Made by a program: the position numbers and the translations under genes. A stretch of DNA of 64,000 nt, from contig NZ_CP109178.1 of assembly GCF_036248255.1 (NCBI RefSeq), positions 1,240,001-1,304,000 of the forward strand. The letters are read 5' to 3'. Below, one piece after another: positions 17,452 to 25,971 of this stretch (positions are counted from its first letter, which is position 1; each line of letters starts with the position of its first letter). Below the pieces are notes generated by a model. That model was not told the origin of the DNA and ran no database searches. It saw only the letters and a program-made list of their open reading frames with translations. Origin of the DNA: Streptomyces sp. NBC_01717. GTDB lineage: Bacteria; Actinomycetota; Actinomycetes; Streptomycetales; Streptomycetaceae.

Positions 17452-17473
17452 GTTAGCTTGGAATAACTTAATG
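17452..17473. promoter_or_regulatory. Putative operator GTTA-N8-TAACTTAATG in the divergent promoter
   Basis: The same arrangement as at 1846-1867: GTTA, 8 nt, TAAC, then TTAATG. It lies in the 145-bp gap between the divergent dehydrogenase (start 17359) and thiolase (start 17505), so one protein could control both. A weaker GTTA-N8-TCAC copy occurs at 17383-17398, close to the dehydrogenase start. Confidence 0.45.
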
Positions 17474-17504
17474 TCACCCGTCTCCCCGTTACCAGGAGCA
17501 GCCC

Positions 17505-18680
17505 ATGCGTGACGCAGTGATCGTGGATGCCGTTCGAACCCCTGTCGGCAAGCGCGGCGGTTCCCTCTCCGGTATCCACGCCGTCGATCTCTCCGCCCAT
17601 GTCCTGACCGCCCTCGCCGAGCGCAACGGTCTCGACCCCGGCACCGTCGACGACGTCGTCTGGGGCACCGTCTCCCAGGTCGGCGAGCAGGCCGGTGTCG
17701 TCGGCCGTTTCGCGGCCCTCGCGGCCGGCTGGCCCGAGTCCGTACCCGGCGTCTCCGTCTCGCGCGCCTGCGGCTCCTCCCAGCAGTCCGTGCACTTCGC
17801 CGCCGGTCTGGTCACCGCCGGCCAGTACGACATCGCCGTCGCCGGCGGCGTCGAGTCGATGAGCCGCGTGCCGATGGGCTCGGCCCGCAGCGTCCCGACG
17901 GCCGGCAAGGCGTACGGCCCCCTGGTCCTGAACCGCTACTTCCCCGGCGGCGAGGGCGAGTTCGACCAAGGCGTCGGTGCCGAGCTGATAGCCGAGCAGT
18001 ACGGCCTGAGCCGCACGCAACTCGATCAGCACGCCCTGGACTCGCACGAGCGCGCCGCCCGCGCGATCGACGAGGGGCGCTTCAACTCCCAGATCACACC
18101 CGTCACGGTCACCGACCCAGACGGCACCACGCGCGTCTTCGACACCGACGAGGGCGTGCGGCGCGGCTCCACCCTGGAGAAGCTCGCCGGCCTGAAGACG
18201 CCCTTCAAGCAGGACGGCGTGGTGAGCGCCGGGAACTCCTCACAGATCTCCGACGGCGCCGCCGCGCTGCTCATCACCACCGGTGAGATCGCGCAGCGGA
18301 ACGGCTGGACCCCGATCGCCCGCGTGCACACCGCCGTTCTCGCCGGGGCCGACCCGGTCACCATGGCCCTCGGTCCCGCCCCGGCCACCGCCAAGGCGCT
18401 CAAGCGCTCCGGCCTGTCGATCGGCGACATCGGCGCCTTCGAGATCAACGAGGCGTTCGCCCCGGTCACCCTGGCCTGGCTCAAGGAGACCGGCGCCGAT
18501 CACGAGCTGATGAACCCGCTCGGCGGCGCCATGGCGATCGGCCACCCGCTCGGCGGCTCGGGCGCGCGCCTGATGACCACGCTGGTCCACCACATGCGCG
18601 ACAACAACATCCGCTACGGCCTGCAGGCCATGTGCGAGGCCGGCGGCATGGCCAACGCGACGATCCTCGAACTCCTCTGA
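17505..18680 (+). CDS. Acetyl-CoA acetyltransferase / thiolase, paralogue of 3105-4271 (391 aa)
   Basis: Nucleophile Cys89 in RACGSSQQ, NEAFAP, GHPLGGSGAR and a second Cys in MCEAGGMANA. N- and C-termini are almost the same as those of the thiolase at 3105, showing a recent shared ancestor. It is monocistronic, divergent from the eight-gene operon, and followed by a perfect 15-bp hairpin. It probably provides the thiolytic step for the reverse operon, which has no thiolase of its own. Confidence 0.95.
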   Translation: MRDAVIVDAVRTPVGKRGGSLSGIHAVDLSAHVLTALAERNGLDPGTVDDVVWGTVSQVGEQAGVVGRFAALAAGWPESVPGVSVSRACGSSQQSVHFAAGLVTAGQYDIAVAGGVESMSRVPMGSARSVPTAGKAYGPLVLNRYFPGGEGEFDQGVGAELIAEQYGLSRTQLDQHALDSHERAARAIDEGRFNSQITPVTVTDPDGTTRVFDTDEGVRRGSTLEKLAGLKTPFKQDGVVSAGNSSQISDGAAALLITTGEIAQRNGWTPIARVHTAVLAGADPVTMALGPAPATAKALKRSGLSIGDIGAFEINEAFAPVTLAWLKETGADHELMNPLGGAMAIGHPLGGSGARLMTTLVHHMRDNNIRYGLQAMCEAGGMANATILELL

Positions 18681-18696
18681 AGCAGAGTCTCGTTCA

Positions 18697-18730
18697 AGTG
18701 GGGGTGCCGCCCGTGGGCGGCACCCCCACT
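18697..18730. terminator. Strong hairpin after the second thiolase
   Basis: Perfect 15-bp stem AGTGGGGGTGCCGCC / GGCGGCACCCCCACT with a CGTG loop, 16 nt after the stop codon. Confidence 0.85.
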
Positions 18731-18863
18731 CGCACTCTTGAGGAGCCTGCCGGTGGGCGTGAATGGGCGAGGGCGAGCGCCCTCACCGGGTGAAGGTAAG
18801 AAGACGAGCGGGCGCACGTCTCCACATGAGTCGACGCTCTGCAGGACGTCAAGCAGCACCGTG

Positions 18864-19541
18864 TCAGGCAGTCTCGGTCGCCGGGGGCTGCGCTGGAAGA
18901 GGCTGTTCGGCCCACACGGTTTTGCCGCCGGTGTCGGAGGTGTTGCGGACGCCCCAGTCCTCGCTGAGTTGCGCGGAGATGAACAGGCCTCGGCCGCCCT
19001 CGTCCACCGTGCGGGCGTGACGAACATGTGGTGCGGAGGGGCTGCTGTCGTGCACCTCGCACGTCAGGGTGCGGCCTTTGATCAGACGCAGTTGCACGGG
19101 TGGAGCACCGTAACGGATCGCGTTGGTCACCAGCTCGCTGACGATCAATTCGGTTGTGTACGCGGTCTCGTCGTCGACCCCCCACGTGGCGAGTCGGCGT
19201 CGCGTGCGTGCCCGAGCCTGACCCACGGATTCTGGCTGGTTGTCCAAGTCCCAGCTGGCGACCTGGTCGGCGGGGAAGACGCCGGTGCGGGCAAGGAGGA
19301 GGACCGCATCGCCGGTGGCGGGGGCGTTGCCCAGCCGGTTGACGGCGTCGTCGCAGATGTCCTGCAGGGCCCCCGGCCGGGGGCCAACAGCAGCCGGAGG
19401 GGGCCCAGGTCGGCCGGCCCGTTGGACGAAAGTGCGGACACGAGCGCGGTGGTGCAGAAAGCAAGGACGCTCCCCTCGGGTGTCCGACGTCAGTGTGTGA
19501 AGACAGAGTTGGACACCCGCGTCTCCTTGACGCCCGGCCAC
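18864..19541 (-). CDS. Truncated SpoIIE-phosphatase/RsbW-type ATPase fusion, HATPase domain retained
   Basis: The C-terminal two thirds is an anti-sigma-factor-type histidine-kinase-like ATPase: N-box in TELIVSELVTNAIRYG, then CEVHDSS and DEGGRGLFI. Just before it, LQDICDDAVNRLG and DDAVLLLART-like residues match the junction that follows a PP2C/SpoIIE domain in streptomycete fusion proteins. The phosphatase domain itself is missing. The segment ADLGPLRLLLAPGRGP, which looks like the expected upstream sequence, lies in the neighbouring reading frame near 19380-19430, suggesting a frameshift. The real start is uncertain; this may be a pseudogene or a stand-alone ATPase. Confidence 0.6.
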   Translation of the reverse strand: MAGRQGDAGVQLCLHTLTSDTRGERPCFLHHRARVRTFVQRAGRPGPPPAAVGPRPGALQDICDDAVNRLGNAPATGDAVLLLARTGVFPADQVASWDLDNQPESVGQARARTRRRLATWGVDDETAYTTELIVSELVTNAIRYGAPPVQLRLIKGRTLTCEVHDSSPSAPHVRHARTVDEGGRGLFISAQLSEDWGVRNTSDTGGKTVWAEQPLPAQPPATETA

Positions 19542-19667
19542 AGTACGACGAAGGCGGCCAGTACCTCACCCACGCTCCGGCTCGGAGCATCGATGACCCA
19601 CTTCGTGCCATCCGCCGGAGAGCCGGCGGCCAGGGGCCTCAGGGCCTCCACAGCTCCCGCCGGCCAG

Positions 19668-19690
19668 AATTTTGCACACCACGCAAAATT
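19668..19690. promoter_or_regulatory. Palindromic operator upstream of the TetR/efflux pair
   Basis: AATTTTGC-N7-GCAAAATT is a perfect 8-bp inverted repeat in an AT-rich island, ending 17 nt before the TetR ATG. Position and symmetry fit an autoregulatory TetR operator controlling the regulator and the downstream transporter. Confidence 0.65.
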
Positions 19691-19707
19691 GCATAGCATG
19701 CACCTTC

Positions 19708-20313
19708 ATGAGCGCCGACGACATGCCACTCGGGCTGCGCGAACGTAAGAAGCGTGCGACACGTGACGCCCTCGCGGACGTGGCGCTGCGCATGGCCGCG
19801 GATCGCGGAATCGAGAACGTGACCGTGGAAGCGGTCACCGATGCGGTCGGCGTCTCTGCGCGCACCTTCTTCAACTACTTCCCGTGCCTGGAAGACGCGG
19901 TCACCCGACCCGACCCCGACACCGCCGAGCGGGCCCGTCGGGCCGTACTCAACGCGCCGAAGGAACTCTCGGCGCTCCATGCTCTGCGCGAGGCGATCGG
20001 CCAGGAACTCGCCCATATCGAGGAGGATCACGAACGCTGGGAACTCCAGACGGCCGCGCTCAGGAAGAGTCCTTCGCTGCTGCCCGGATTCCTGGCCGCC
20101 CAGGGCGCGGACGAACGCGCACTGGTCGCTGTCGTGGCCGAGCGCCTCGGCCAGGATCCCGAGTCCGATCTTCACCCCCGGCTTCTCACGCACGTGACGA
20201 TCGCTGCCGTGCGCGCCGCCGTCGAGCTCTGGGTGGCCTCCGGCCGTACCCGCACGTTCCAGAGCATCTACAGCGAGGCGTTCGCCTCGCTGGCCGCCGG
20301 TCTGAGCGACTGA
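19708..20313 (+). CDS. TetR/AcrR-family repressor (201 aa)
   Basis: N-terminal TetR helix-turn-helix (LRERKKRATRDALADVALRMAA, then TVEAVTDAVGVSARTFFNYF) with a C-terminal helical domain for ligand and dimerisation. ATG at 19708 is preferred over an upstream ATG at 19672, which would lie within the palindromic operator. It is followed after 57 nt by a DHA2 drug transporter on the same strand, the standard repressor-pump arrangement; the pump's substrate probably acts as inducer. Confidence 0.9.
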   Translation: MSADDMPLGLRERKKRATRDALADVALRMAADRGIENVTVEAVTDAVGVSARTFFNYFPCLEDAVTRPDPDTAERARRAVLNAPKELSALHALREAIGQELAHIEEDHERWELQTAALRKSPSLLPGFLAAQGADERALVAVVAERLGQDPESDLHPRLLTHVTIAAVRAAVELWVASGRTRTFQSIYSEAFASLAAGLSD

Positions 20314-20370
20314 AGCACATCCGAACCCCCCACCGGGGGCCCTTCACCAGAGAATGAGGAACGTCAACCG

Positions 20371-21978
20371 ATGACCGCTGCCGTCACACCCGAAACCGGT
20401 ACCGCCGGTGCGCCCGAGGGGGCTGCACCGGCCATGACGCGTCGTCACATACTCCAGGCCATGTCGGGCCTGATGGCCGGCATGTTCGTGGCCATCCTGG
20501 CCTCCACCGTGGTCTCCAACGCCCTTCCCAGGATCATTGCCGATCTGCACGGCAGCCAGTCCTCGTACACCTGGGTGGTCACCGCCGAGCTCCTGGCGAT
20601 GACGGCGACCGTCCCGATCTGGGGCAAGCTGTCAGACCTCTACGACAAGAAGCTGCTCATCCAGCTCTCGCTCTCGATGTTCATCGTCGGCTCGCTCGTC
20701 GCCGGCTTCTCGCACAGCGTCGGCCTGCTCATCGTGAGCCGTGTGGTGCAGGGCATCGGCGCGGGCGGTCTCACCGCGCTCGCCCAGGTCGTGATGGCGG
20801 CGGTCATTCCACCGCGTGAACTCGGCCGCTATTCCGGCATCTTCGGCGCCGTCTTCGCCGTCGGCACCGTCGCGGGACCGCTCATCGGCGGCGTGCTCGT
20901 GGACACCTCCTGGCTGGGGTGGCGCTGGTGCTTCTTCATCGGTGTGCCGTTCGCCCTGCTCGCGATCGTGCTGCTCCAGCTGACCCTGAAGCTGCCCACG
21001 GTCCGCAGGGAGGTGAAGATCGACTATCTCGGTGCCGTCCTCATCATGAGCGGGGTCAGCTCACTGCTGCTGTGGGTGACCCTCGCAGGCAACCGGTTCG
21101 ACTGGGCGTCGTGGCAGACCGCCGCTCTGGTCTCCGCCGGTGTGGTCCTGCTGGCCACAGCGGTCCTGGTCGAATCCAGGGTCCAGGAACCGATCATCCC
21201 GCTGGACATCTTCCGTAACCGGACCGTCGCACTGACGACGGTGGCGAGCCTGCTGGTCGGCGTGGCCATGTTCGGCGGCACGGTGTTCCTCTCCCAGTAC
21301 TTCCAGATCTCGCTCGGCAAGTCGCCGACCATCGCAGGTCTGATGAGCCTGCCGATGATCCTCGGTCTGATGCTCTCCACGACCGTCGCCGGGCAGATCA
21401 TCTCCGCCCGGGGCAAGTGGAAGGGCTTCCTGATCGCGGGCGGCATCATCATGACCGCGGGCATGGGCCTGCTGGCCACGATCAGCGCGGACTCCTCGTT
21501 CGGGCTGCTCAGCATCTACATGGTCGTACTGGGCGTCGGCGTCGGCATGCTGATGCAGAACCTGGTGCTGGCAGCTCAGAACGACGTACCCGCGTCGGAG
21601 CTCGGCGCAGCGACCTCGGTGCTCTCGTTCTTCCGCAGCCTCGGTGGGGCGATCGGCACGAGCGCGCTGGGCGCCGTGCTCAGCCACCGGGTGGCGAGCG
21701 AGATGGAGAAGGGCTTCGGCGGGGCGGCGGACAACGGGGGCGCCGGGCACGGGGTCCCCGACCTCGCCGCCCTTCCCGAATCGGCCCGGCAGGTGGTCGA
21801 GCATGCGTACGGGGTCGCGACCGCGGATGTCTTCCTGATCGGAGCCCCCTTCGCGTTTCTCGCGCTGATCGCGGTGCTGTTCATCAAGGAGAAGCCGCTC
21901 AAGACGCAGAGCGGCATGGAACGGCTCGCGGAGGAGAACGCCGCCGCGGCAAAGGCGCCGGCTGCCCCGGCGCACTGA
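20371..21978 (+). CDS. MFS drug:H+ antiporter, DHA2 (14-TM, EmrB/QacA) family (535 aa)
   Basis: A multidrug or metabolite exporter with about 14 hydrophobic helices. It has the MFS loop 2-3 motif (GKLSDLYDKKLL) and the antiporter motif C-like segment (GAVFAVGTVAGPLIGG). A soluble N-terminus of about 25 residues precedes TM1 (MSGLMAGMFVAILASTVVSNALP). It is probably cotranscribed with, and repressed by, the TetR protein at 19708. Confidence 0.92.
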   Translation: MTAAVTPETGTAGAPEGAAPAMTRRHILQAMSGLMAGMFVAILASTVVSNALPRIIADLHGSQSSYTWVVTAELLAMTATVPIWGKLSDLYDKKLLIQLSLSMFIVGSLVAGFSHSVGLLIVSRVVQGIGAGGLTALAQVVMAAVIPPRELGRYSGIFGAVFAVGTVAGPLIGGVLVDTSWLGWRWCFFIGVPFALLAIVLLQLTLKLPTVRREVKIDYLGAVLIMSGVSSLLLWVTLAGNRFDWASWQTAALVSAGVVLLATAVLVESRVQEPIIPLDIFRNRTVALTTVASLLVGVAMFGGTVFLSQYFQISLGKSPTIAGLMSLPMILGLMLSTTVAGQIISARGKWKGFLIAGGIIMTAGMGLLATISADSSFGLLSIYMVVLGVGVGMLMQNLVLAAQNDVPASELGAATSVLSFFRSLGGAIGTSALGAVLSHRVASEMEKGFGGAADNGGAGHGVPDLAALPESARQVVEHAYGVATADVFLIGAPFAFLALIAVLFIKEKPLKTQSGMERLAEENAAAAKAPAAPAH

Positions 21979-22279
21979 GCGCGCCACAGCGACAGGTACA
22001 CCGAGTTCGAGGCGAAGCGCCGCCGTGCCCGGACAGAATCTGCGGACACGCACGATGCGTCCGCGTGAGGACGTCGCGCGCGGCGGCCAGGCTCCTTCTC
22101 GCCCAGGGGTACGAACGGACCAGATGCCCCGAACCGACGACGCGTTCAGCCTGAACACGCCATCGCAGTGCTTGCTTGAACGGGAGCCGCCTCCGAGCCG
22201 TACATGATGGGTGGCGGAACGCGGCCTCCCAACCTGGTCCGCCGTGCCACCACTTGGCTTCGCACGGAAGGATCTTCGG

Positions 22280-24103
22280 GTGTCGCACGCTGACCGCGCT
22301 CCGGTCCCGCCCCATACGGACAGCGCAAGCACGGAGGAGGACCTGACACGGGACGGTTCTCCGGAGCACGTCCCGGACTGTGACGCCGCGGGTCCGGACG
22401 GCGCCGCACGCGACGACCCTGGCGAGGCCGTCGTCCGCGGCCCGCGGGAAAGGCGCCCGGCCGTGGTGCGGAGCGTGGCGTGGGTGACCACGGCCCTGGC
22501 CACCGCGCTCGTGCTCTTCGCTCTACTCCTGCCGAACCAGGTCAGCCGACTCACGCCCGGCACGTTCGCCCGCATTCCGGTGGAGGCGATCCTCGGCGTC
22601 GCCGTACTGCTCGTCCTGCCGCCAAAGGCGAGGCGGGTGATGGCGGTGTTCGCGGGGGTGGGCCTCGGCCTGCTGACCATCCTGAAGTTCCTCGACATGG
22701 GTTTCTACGCGAGTCTCGACCGGCCATTCGATCCGGTACTCGACTGGATCCTGCTCGACGACGCGGAAGCCTTCCTCAAGGACTCGGTCGGCCGGGCCGA
22801 CGCGATCGGTGCGCTGATCGGGATCGTGGCCCTCGCTCTCGCCTTGCTCGCCTTCATGACGCTGGCTGTGGTCCGGCTGAGCCGCCTCCTGGTCCGGCAC
22901 AGCGCCGTGGCGACCCGTACCACCTTGGTGCTCGGGACCGCATGGATCACCTTCATGGCGCTCGGCACGCAGATCGCCGGCGTGCCGGTCGCTTCCAGGA
23001 ACACGGCCACCCTCGTCGAGGACCGTGCCGGCTCGGTGCGTGCAGGCCTCAAGGACGAGCGGGAGTTCGAAAAGGAGTCTGCCGTCGATGCCTTCGGCGA
23101 CACCCCGGCCGACCAACTGCTGACCGGGCTGCGCGGCAAGGACGTCATCTTCACCTTCATCGAAAGCTACGGGCGCTCCGCAGTCGAGGACCCGGCGATG
23201 GCGTCGCAGGTCGACGCGGTGCTCGCGGACGGGACCAGTCGGCTGAGTGCGGCCGGATTCTCCTCGCGAAGCGGCTGGCTCACCTCCCCCACGACGGGCG
23301 CCGGTAGCTGGCTTGCCCACACCACCTTCATGTCAGGCCTGTGGGTCGACAATCAGCAGCGCTATCGCAGCGTCACCTCGAGCGACCGGCTGACCCTCAC
23401 CGGCGCCTTCCGGCGCGCCGACGCCTGGCGGACGGTCGGCATCATGCCGGGGGTCACCCGGGCCTGGCCGGAGGGGAAATTCTTCGGCCTCGACAACATC
23501 CACGACTCCCGGCAGCTCGGGTACAAGGGCCCGAAGTTCAGCTGGACGCCCGTACCCGACCAGTACAGTCTGTCCGCCTTCGAACGCCTGGAGCACGGCA
23601 AGCCGGGCCGTGACCCATTGATGGCGGAGATCATTCTCGCCTCCAGTCACAATCCCTGGGCACCCATACCCAGGATGATCGGCTGGAACGAGGTCGGTGA
23701 CGGCTCGGTGTACGACGCCATGAAGAAGGCCGGCAAGGACCCCAAAGAAGTGTGGCGGGACCCCGCCCAGGTGCGAACCGAGTACCGGCGTGCCATTGAA
23801 TACTCGTTGCACAGTCTCATCTCCTACGTGGAGAAGTACGGCGACGACAACACCGTGCTCGTCTTCCTCGGCGACCATCAGCCGGTGACGACCGTCACCG
23901 ACGGCAAGTTCGGCCGGGACGTACCGGTCGCGATCGTCGCCCGCGATCCGGCCGTGCTGGACCGTATTTCCGGCTGGGGCTGGCAGGACGGTCTGAAACC
24001 CGGCCCGTCCGCTCCGGTCTGGAGGATGGACACCTTCCGCGACCGCTTCCTGACCGCCTTCGGTCCGCAGTCGGGCCCCAACTCGTCCCCGCCGACCCGG
24101 TGA
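22280..24103 (+). CDS. Sulfatase-like membrane hydrolase/transferase (LtaS-like topology, 607 aa)
   Basis: About four N-terminal membrane helices (first near residues 65-85) are followed by a large extracytoplasmic alkaline-phosphatase-superfamily domain with FTFIESYGRSAVE, NTVLVFLGDHQPVT and the mid-domain LDNIHDSRQLGY. The topology is like LTA synthase or phosphoethanolamine-type transferases acting on envelope lipids or polymers. GTG at 22280 is chosen for the AAGGA placed 7 nt upstream; an earlier frame opening at 22211 lacks a ribosome site. It precedes a PMT-like glycosyltransferase on the same strand. Confidence 0.82.
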   Translation: MSHADRAPVPPHTDSASTEEDLTRDGSPEHVPDCDAAGPDGAARDDPGEAVVRGPRERRPAVVRSVAWVTTALATALVLFALLLPNQVSRLTPGTFARIPVEAILGVAVLLVLPPKARRVMAVFAGVGLGLLTILKFLDMGFYASLDRPFDPVLDWILLDDAEAFLKDSVGRADAIGALIGIVALALALLAFMTLAVVRLSRLLVRHSAVATRTTLVLGTAWITFMALGTQIAGVPVASRNTATLVEDRAGSVRAGLKDEREFEKESAVDAFGDTPADQLLTGLRGKDVIFTFIESYGRSAVEDPAMASQVDAVLADGTSRLSAAGFSSRSGWLTSPTTGAGSWLAHTTFMSGLWVDNQQRYRSVTSSDRLTLTGAFRRADAWRTVGIMPGVTRAWPEGKFFGLDNIHDSRQLGYKGPKFSWTPVPDQYSLSAFERLEHGKPGRDPLMAEIILASSHNPWAPIPRMIGWNEVGDGSVYDAMKKAGKDPKEVWRDPAQVRTEYRRAIEYSLHSLISYVEKYGDDNTVLVFLGDHQPVTTVTDGKFGRDVPVAIVARDPAVLDRISGWGWQDGLKPGPSAPVWRMDTFRDRFLTAFGPQSGPNSSPPTR

Positions 24104-24215
24104 CCAGAGGCATCAGCAGTTGACCAGGTGGAGCCATGATGTCGCGTCGACCCGCCACAGCACAGTCGACGTCACTCAGGATGTGCGACAGAAGGAGCGG
24201 AAGGTTCGCGCACTG

Positions 24216-25928
24216 ATGCGGCGGGCAGTGACGCGGCAGGCCGCTCGAGCAGGCGAAGGGCTGCGGAGACACCGGCGGTGGCTGTTCGCACTCGTCGTGG
24301 TCGTGCTCCTCGCCGAGATGGCGTTCGCGATGGTCACGACGGCCGTGAAGCAGACCCCGACCATCGACGAGCCCGTGTACGTGGGCACGGCGGTGGTCTA
24401 CCTGCAGCAGCACAGCCTGCGGTACAACCCTGAGCATCCGCCGCTGGGGAAGCTGCTCATCGCGTCAGGGACGGCCTTCGCCGATCCGCACCTCGACCGC
24501 GCCTTCGTCGGCGATCAGACGGAGCTCGGACGGCACCTCCTGTACGAATCGGGCAATGATCCGTGGCGTCTGATGCTGTGGGCGCGATTGCCGGTGATCG
24601 TGCTGACGCTACTGTTCGGGCTGGTCGTCCTCGCGTTCGCCCGTGACCTCGCCGGTCCCGTGGGCGGGTTGGTGGCGCTCGGTCTGTACGCGTTCTCGCC
24701 CGACATCATCGCGCACGGGTCGCTGGCCACACTTGACGTACCGGCGGCCGGCTTCCTGCTGACGTCGGTCTGGTTGCTGTGGCGGGCGCGGCGGCGGCCT
24801 CGCCGCTGCCTCCCGCTCGCCGGAGGGGCGCTGGGCGCGGCCGTGGCCACGAAGATGAGCGTGTTGCCCGCGGTTCCGGTGCTGTTGCTCCTCGTCGTCC
24901 TGTCGGTCTGCCACGCCCGCCGGACGCACAACCTCGGCCCCCGCGGGCGGATGCGGCTTCTCCTGCTCGGCGTGGCGGCCGCATCGGTCGTGGCGCTGGT
25001 CTCGATCGCCGTGGTGTGGGCCACCTACCTCGCCGTCGACCCGCAGTTGCGATGGGCCGGTCCCGAGACCCTGCCGGTCACCCACGGGCTGCGCGCGCTG
25101 GTCGTCGACCGGCTCCCGTTCCCGGAGCCGTACCGGGACGGTATGCGCATCCAGTTCGGCTTCGAGAACATGGCGTGGGGCGGCTTCCTGTTCGGCCGCC
25201 ACTACCACGGTTCGCTGTGGTACTACCTGCCGACCGCGCTCCTGATCAAAACGCCGCTGGGCATGCTCGCGCTGTGGCTGACCGGAGTCGTCGCCACCGT
25301 GACGGTGCCCCGGCTGCGGTCCGCGGCACCGTACGTACTGGTCCCCACGGTGGTTCTGCTGGCCGCGGCCATGTCCGGGTCCCGCGATCTCGGCGTCCGG
25401 TACGCCCTCTTCATGCCGATGTTCCTGGCAGTCGCCGCGGCGGGCGTGGCCGTCTTCCGGCGGCGGGCGGCGCACATCGCGTCCGCGGCGCTGATCCTGT
25501 GCGTCGTGGTGAGCTCGCTGCGGACGTACCCGTACTACCTGCCGTACTCCAACGAGGCGTTCGGCGGCCCGGCCAGGACTCACCTGCGCCTGCACGACTC
25601 GAACGTCGATTGGGGTCAGGACCTGGGCCGGTTGGCCACCCGTCTGCGGCAGCGGTACCCGGACGAGAAGATCTGGCTCGTCTACAAAGGCAGCGGCGTG
25701 CCCTCCTTCTACGGCATCGACGCGTCCGACCCGCGCAAGGTCCCCCCGAGCGAGGTTCACGGCCTCCTCGTCGTGTCGGACTCCTCGATCGCAAAGGCCG
25801 ATGACCGACTGGCGACGCTGATCAACACCAGCGCGCGCATCGACGAGGTGGGCCACTCGATCACGATCTACCGCCGGGCAACGCGCGTGCCCGGAGCCCT
25901 CGAGGCGAAGCGGTCCCAGCGCGAGTAG
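24216..25928 (+). CDS. Membrane glycosyltransferase, PMT/ArnT (GT39/GT83) type (about 570 aa)
   Basis: A polytopic protein with about 10-12 hydrophobic helices. The first extracytoplasmic loop carries the acidic motif TIDEPVY and then NPEHPPLGKLL, as in polyprenyl-phosphate-sugar-dependent mannosyl- or arabinosyl-transferases. GSRDLGVRYALF and YLPYSNEAFGG follow, and the C-terminal soluble part begins near DSNVDWGQD. Start is uncertain: ATG 24216 places TM1 soon after a basic tail, but GTG 24183 and TTG 24120 are also in frame. It follows the sulfatase-like gene by about 110 nt; the acceptor is unknown. Confidence 0.8.
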   Translation: MRRAVTRQAARAGEGLRRHRRWLFALVVVVLLAEMAFAMVTTAVKQTPTIDEPVYVGTAVVYLQQHSLRYNPEHPPLGKLLIASGTAFADPHLDRAFVGDQTELGRHLLYESGNDPWRLMLWARLPVIVLTLLFGLVVLAFARDLAGPVGGLVALGLYAFSPDIIAHGSLATLDVPAAGFLLTSVWLLWRARRRPRRCLPLAGGALGAAVATKMSVLPAVPVLLLLVVLSVCHARRTHNLGPRGRMRLLLLGVAAASVVALVSIAVVWATYLAVDPQLRWAGPETLPVTHGLRALVVDRLPFPEPYRDGMRIQFGFENMAWGGFLFGRHYHGSLWYYLPTALLIKTPLGMLALWLTGVVATVTVPRLRSAAPYVLVPTVVLLAAAMSGSRDLGVRYALFMPMFLAVAAAGVAVFRRRAAHIASAALILCVVVSSLRTYPYYLPYSNEAFGGPARTHLRLHDSNVDWGQDLGRLATRLRQRYPDEKIWLVYKGSGVPSFYGIDASDPRKVPPSEVHGLLVVSDSSIAKADDRLATLINTSARIDEVGHSITIYRRATRVPGALEAKRSQRE

Positions 25929-25971
25929 GTACCTGACAACCGTTCCACGACGTGACCGGGCGAGGCAGCGA

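Noticed and set aside
14912..17512. Open frame of 866 codons on the forward strand
   Set aside because: Antisense to two SDR genes and an acyl-CoA dehydrogenase with intact motifs; no domain is recognisable in the forward translation.
19490..19699. 69-codon reverse frame upstream of the TetR gene
   Set aside because: Its start lies within the palindromic operator, there is no ribosome site, and nothing is recognisable.
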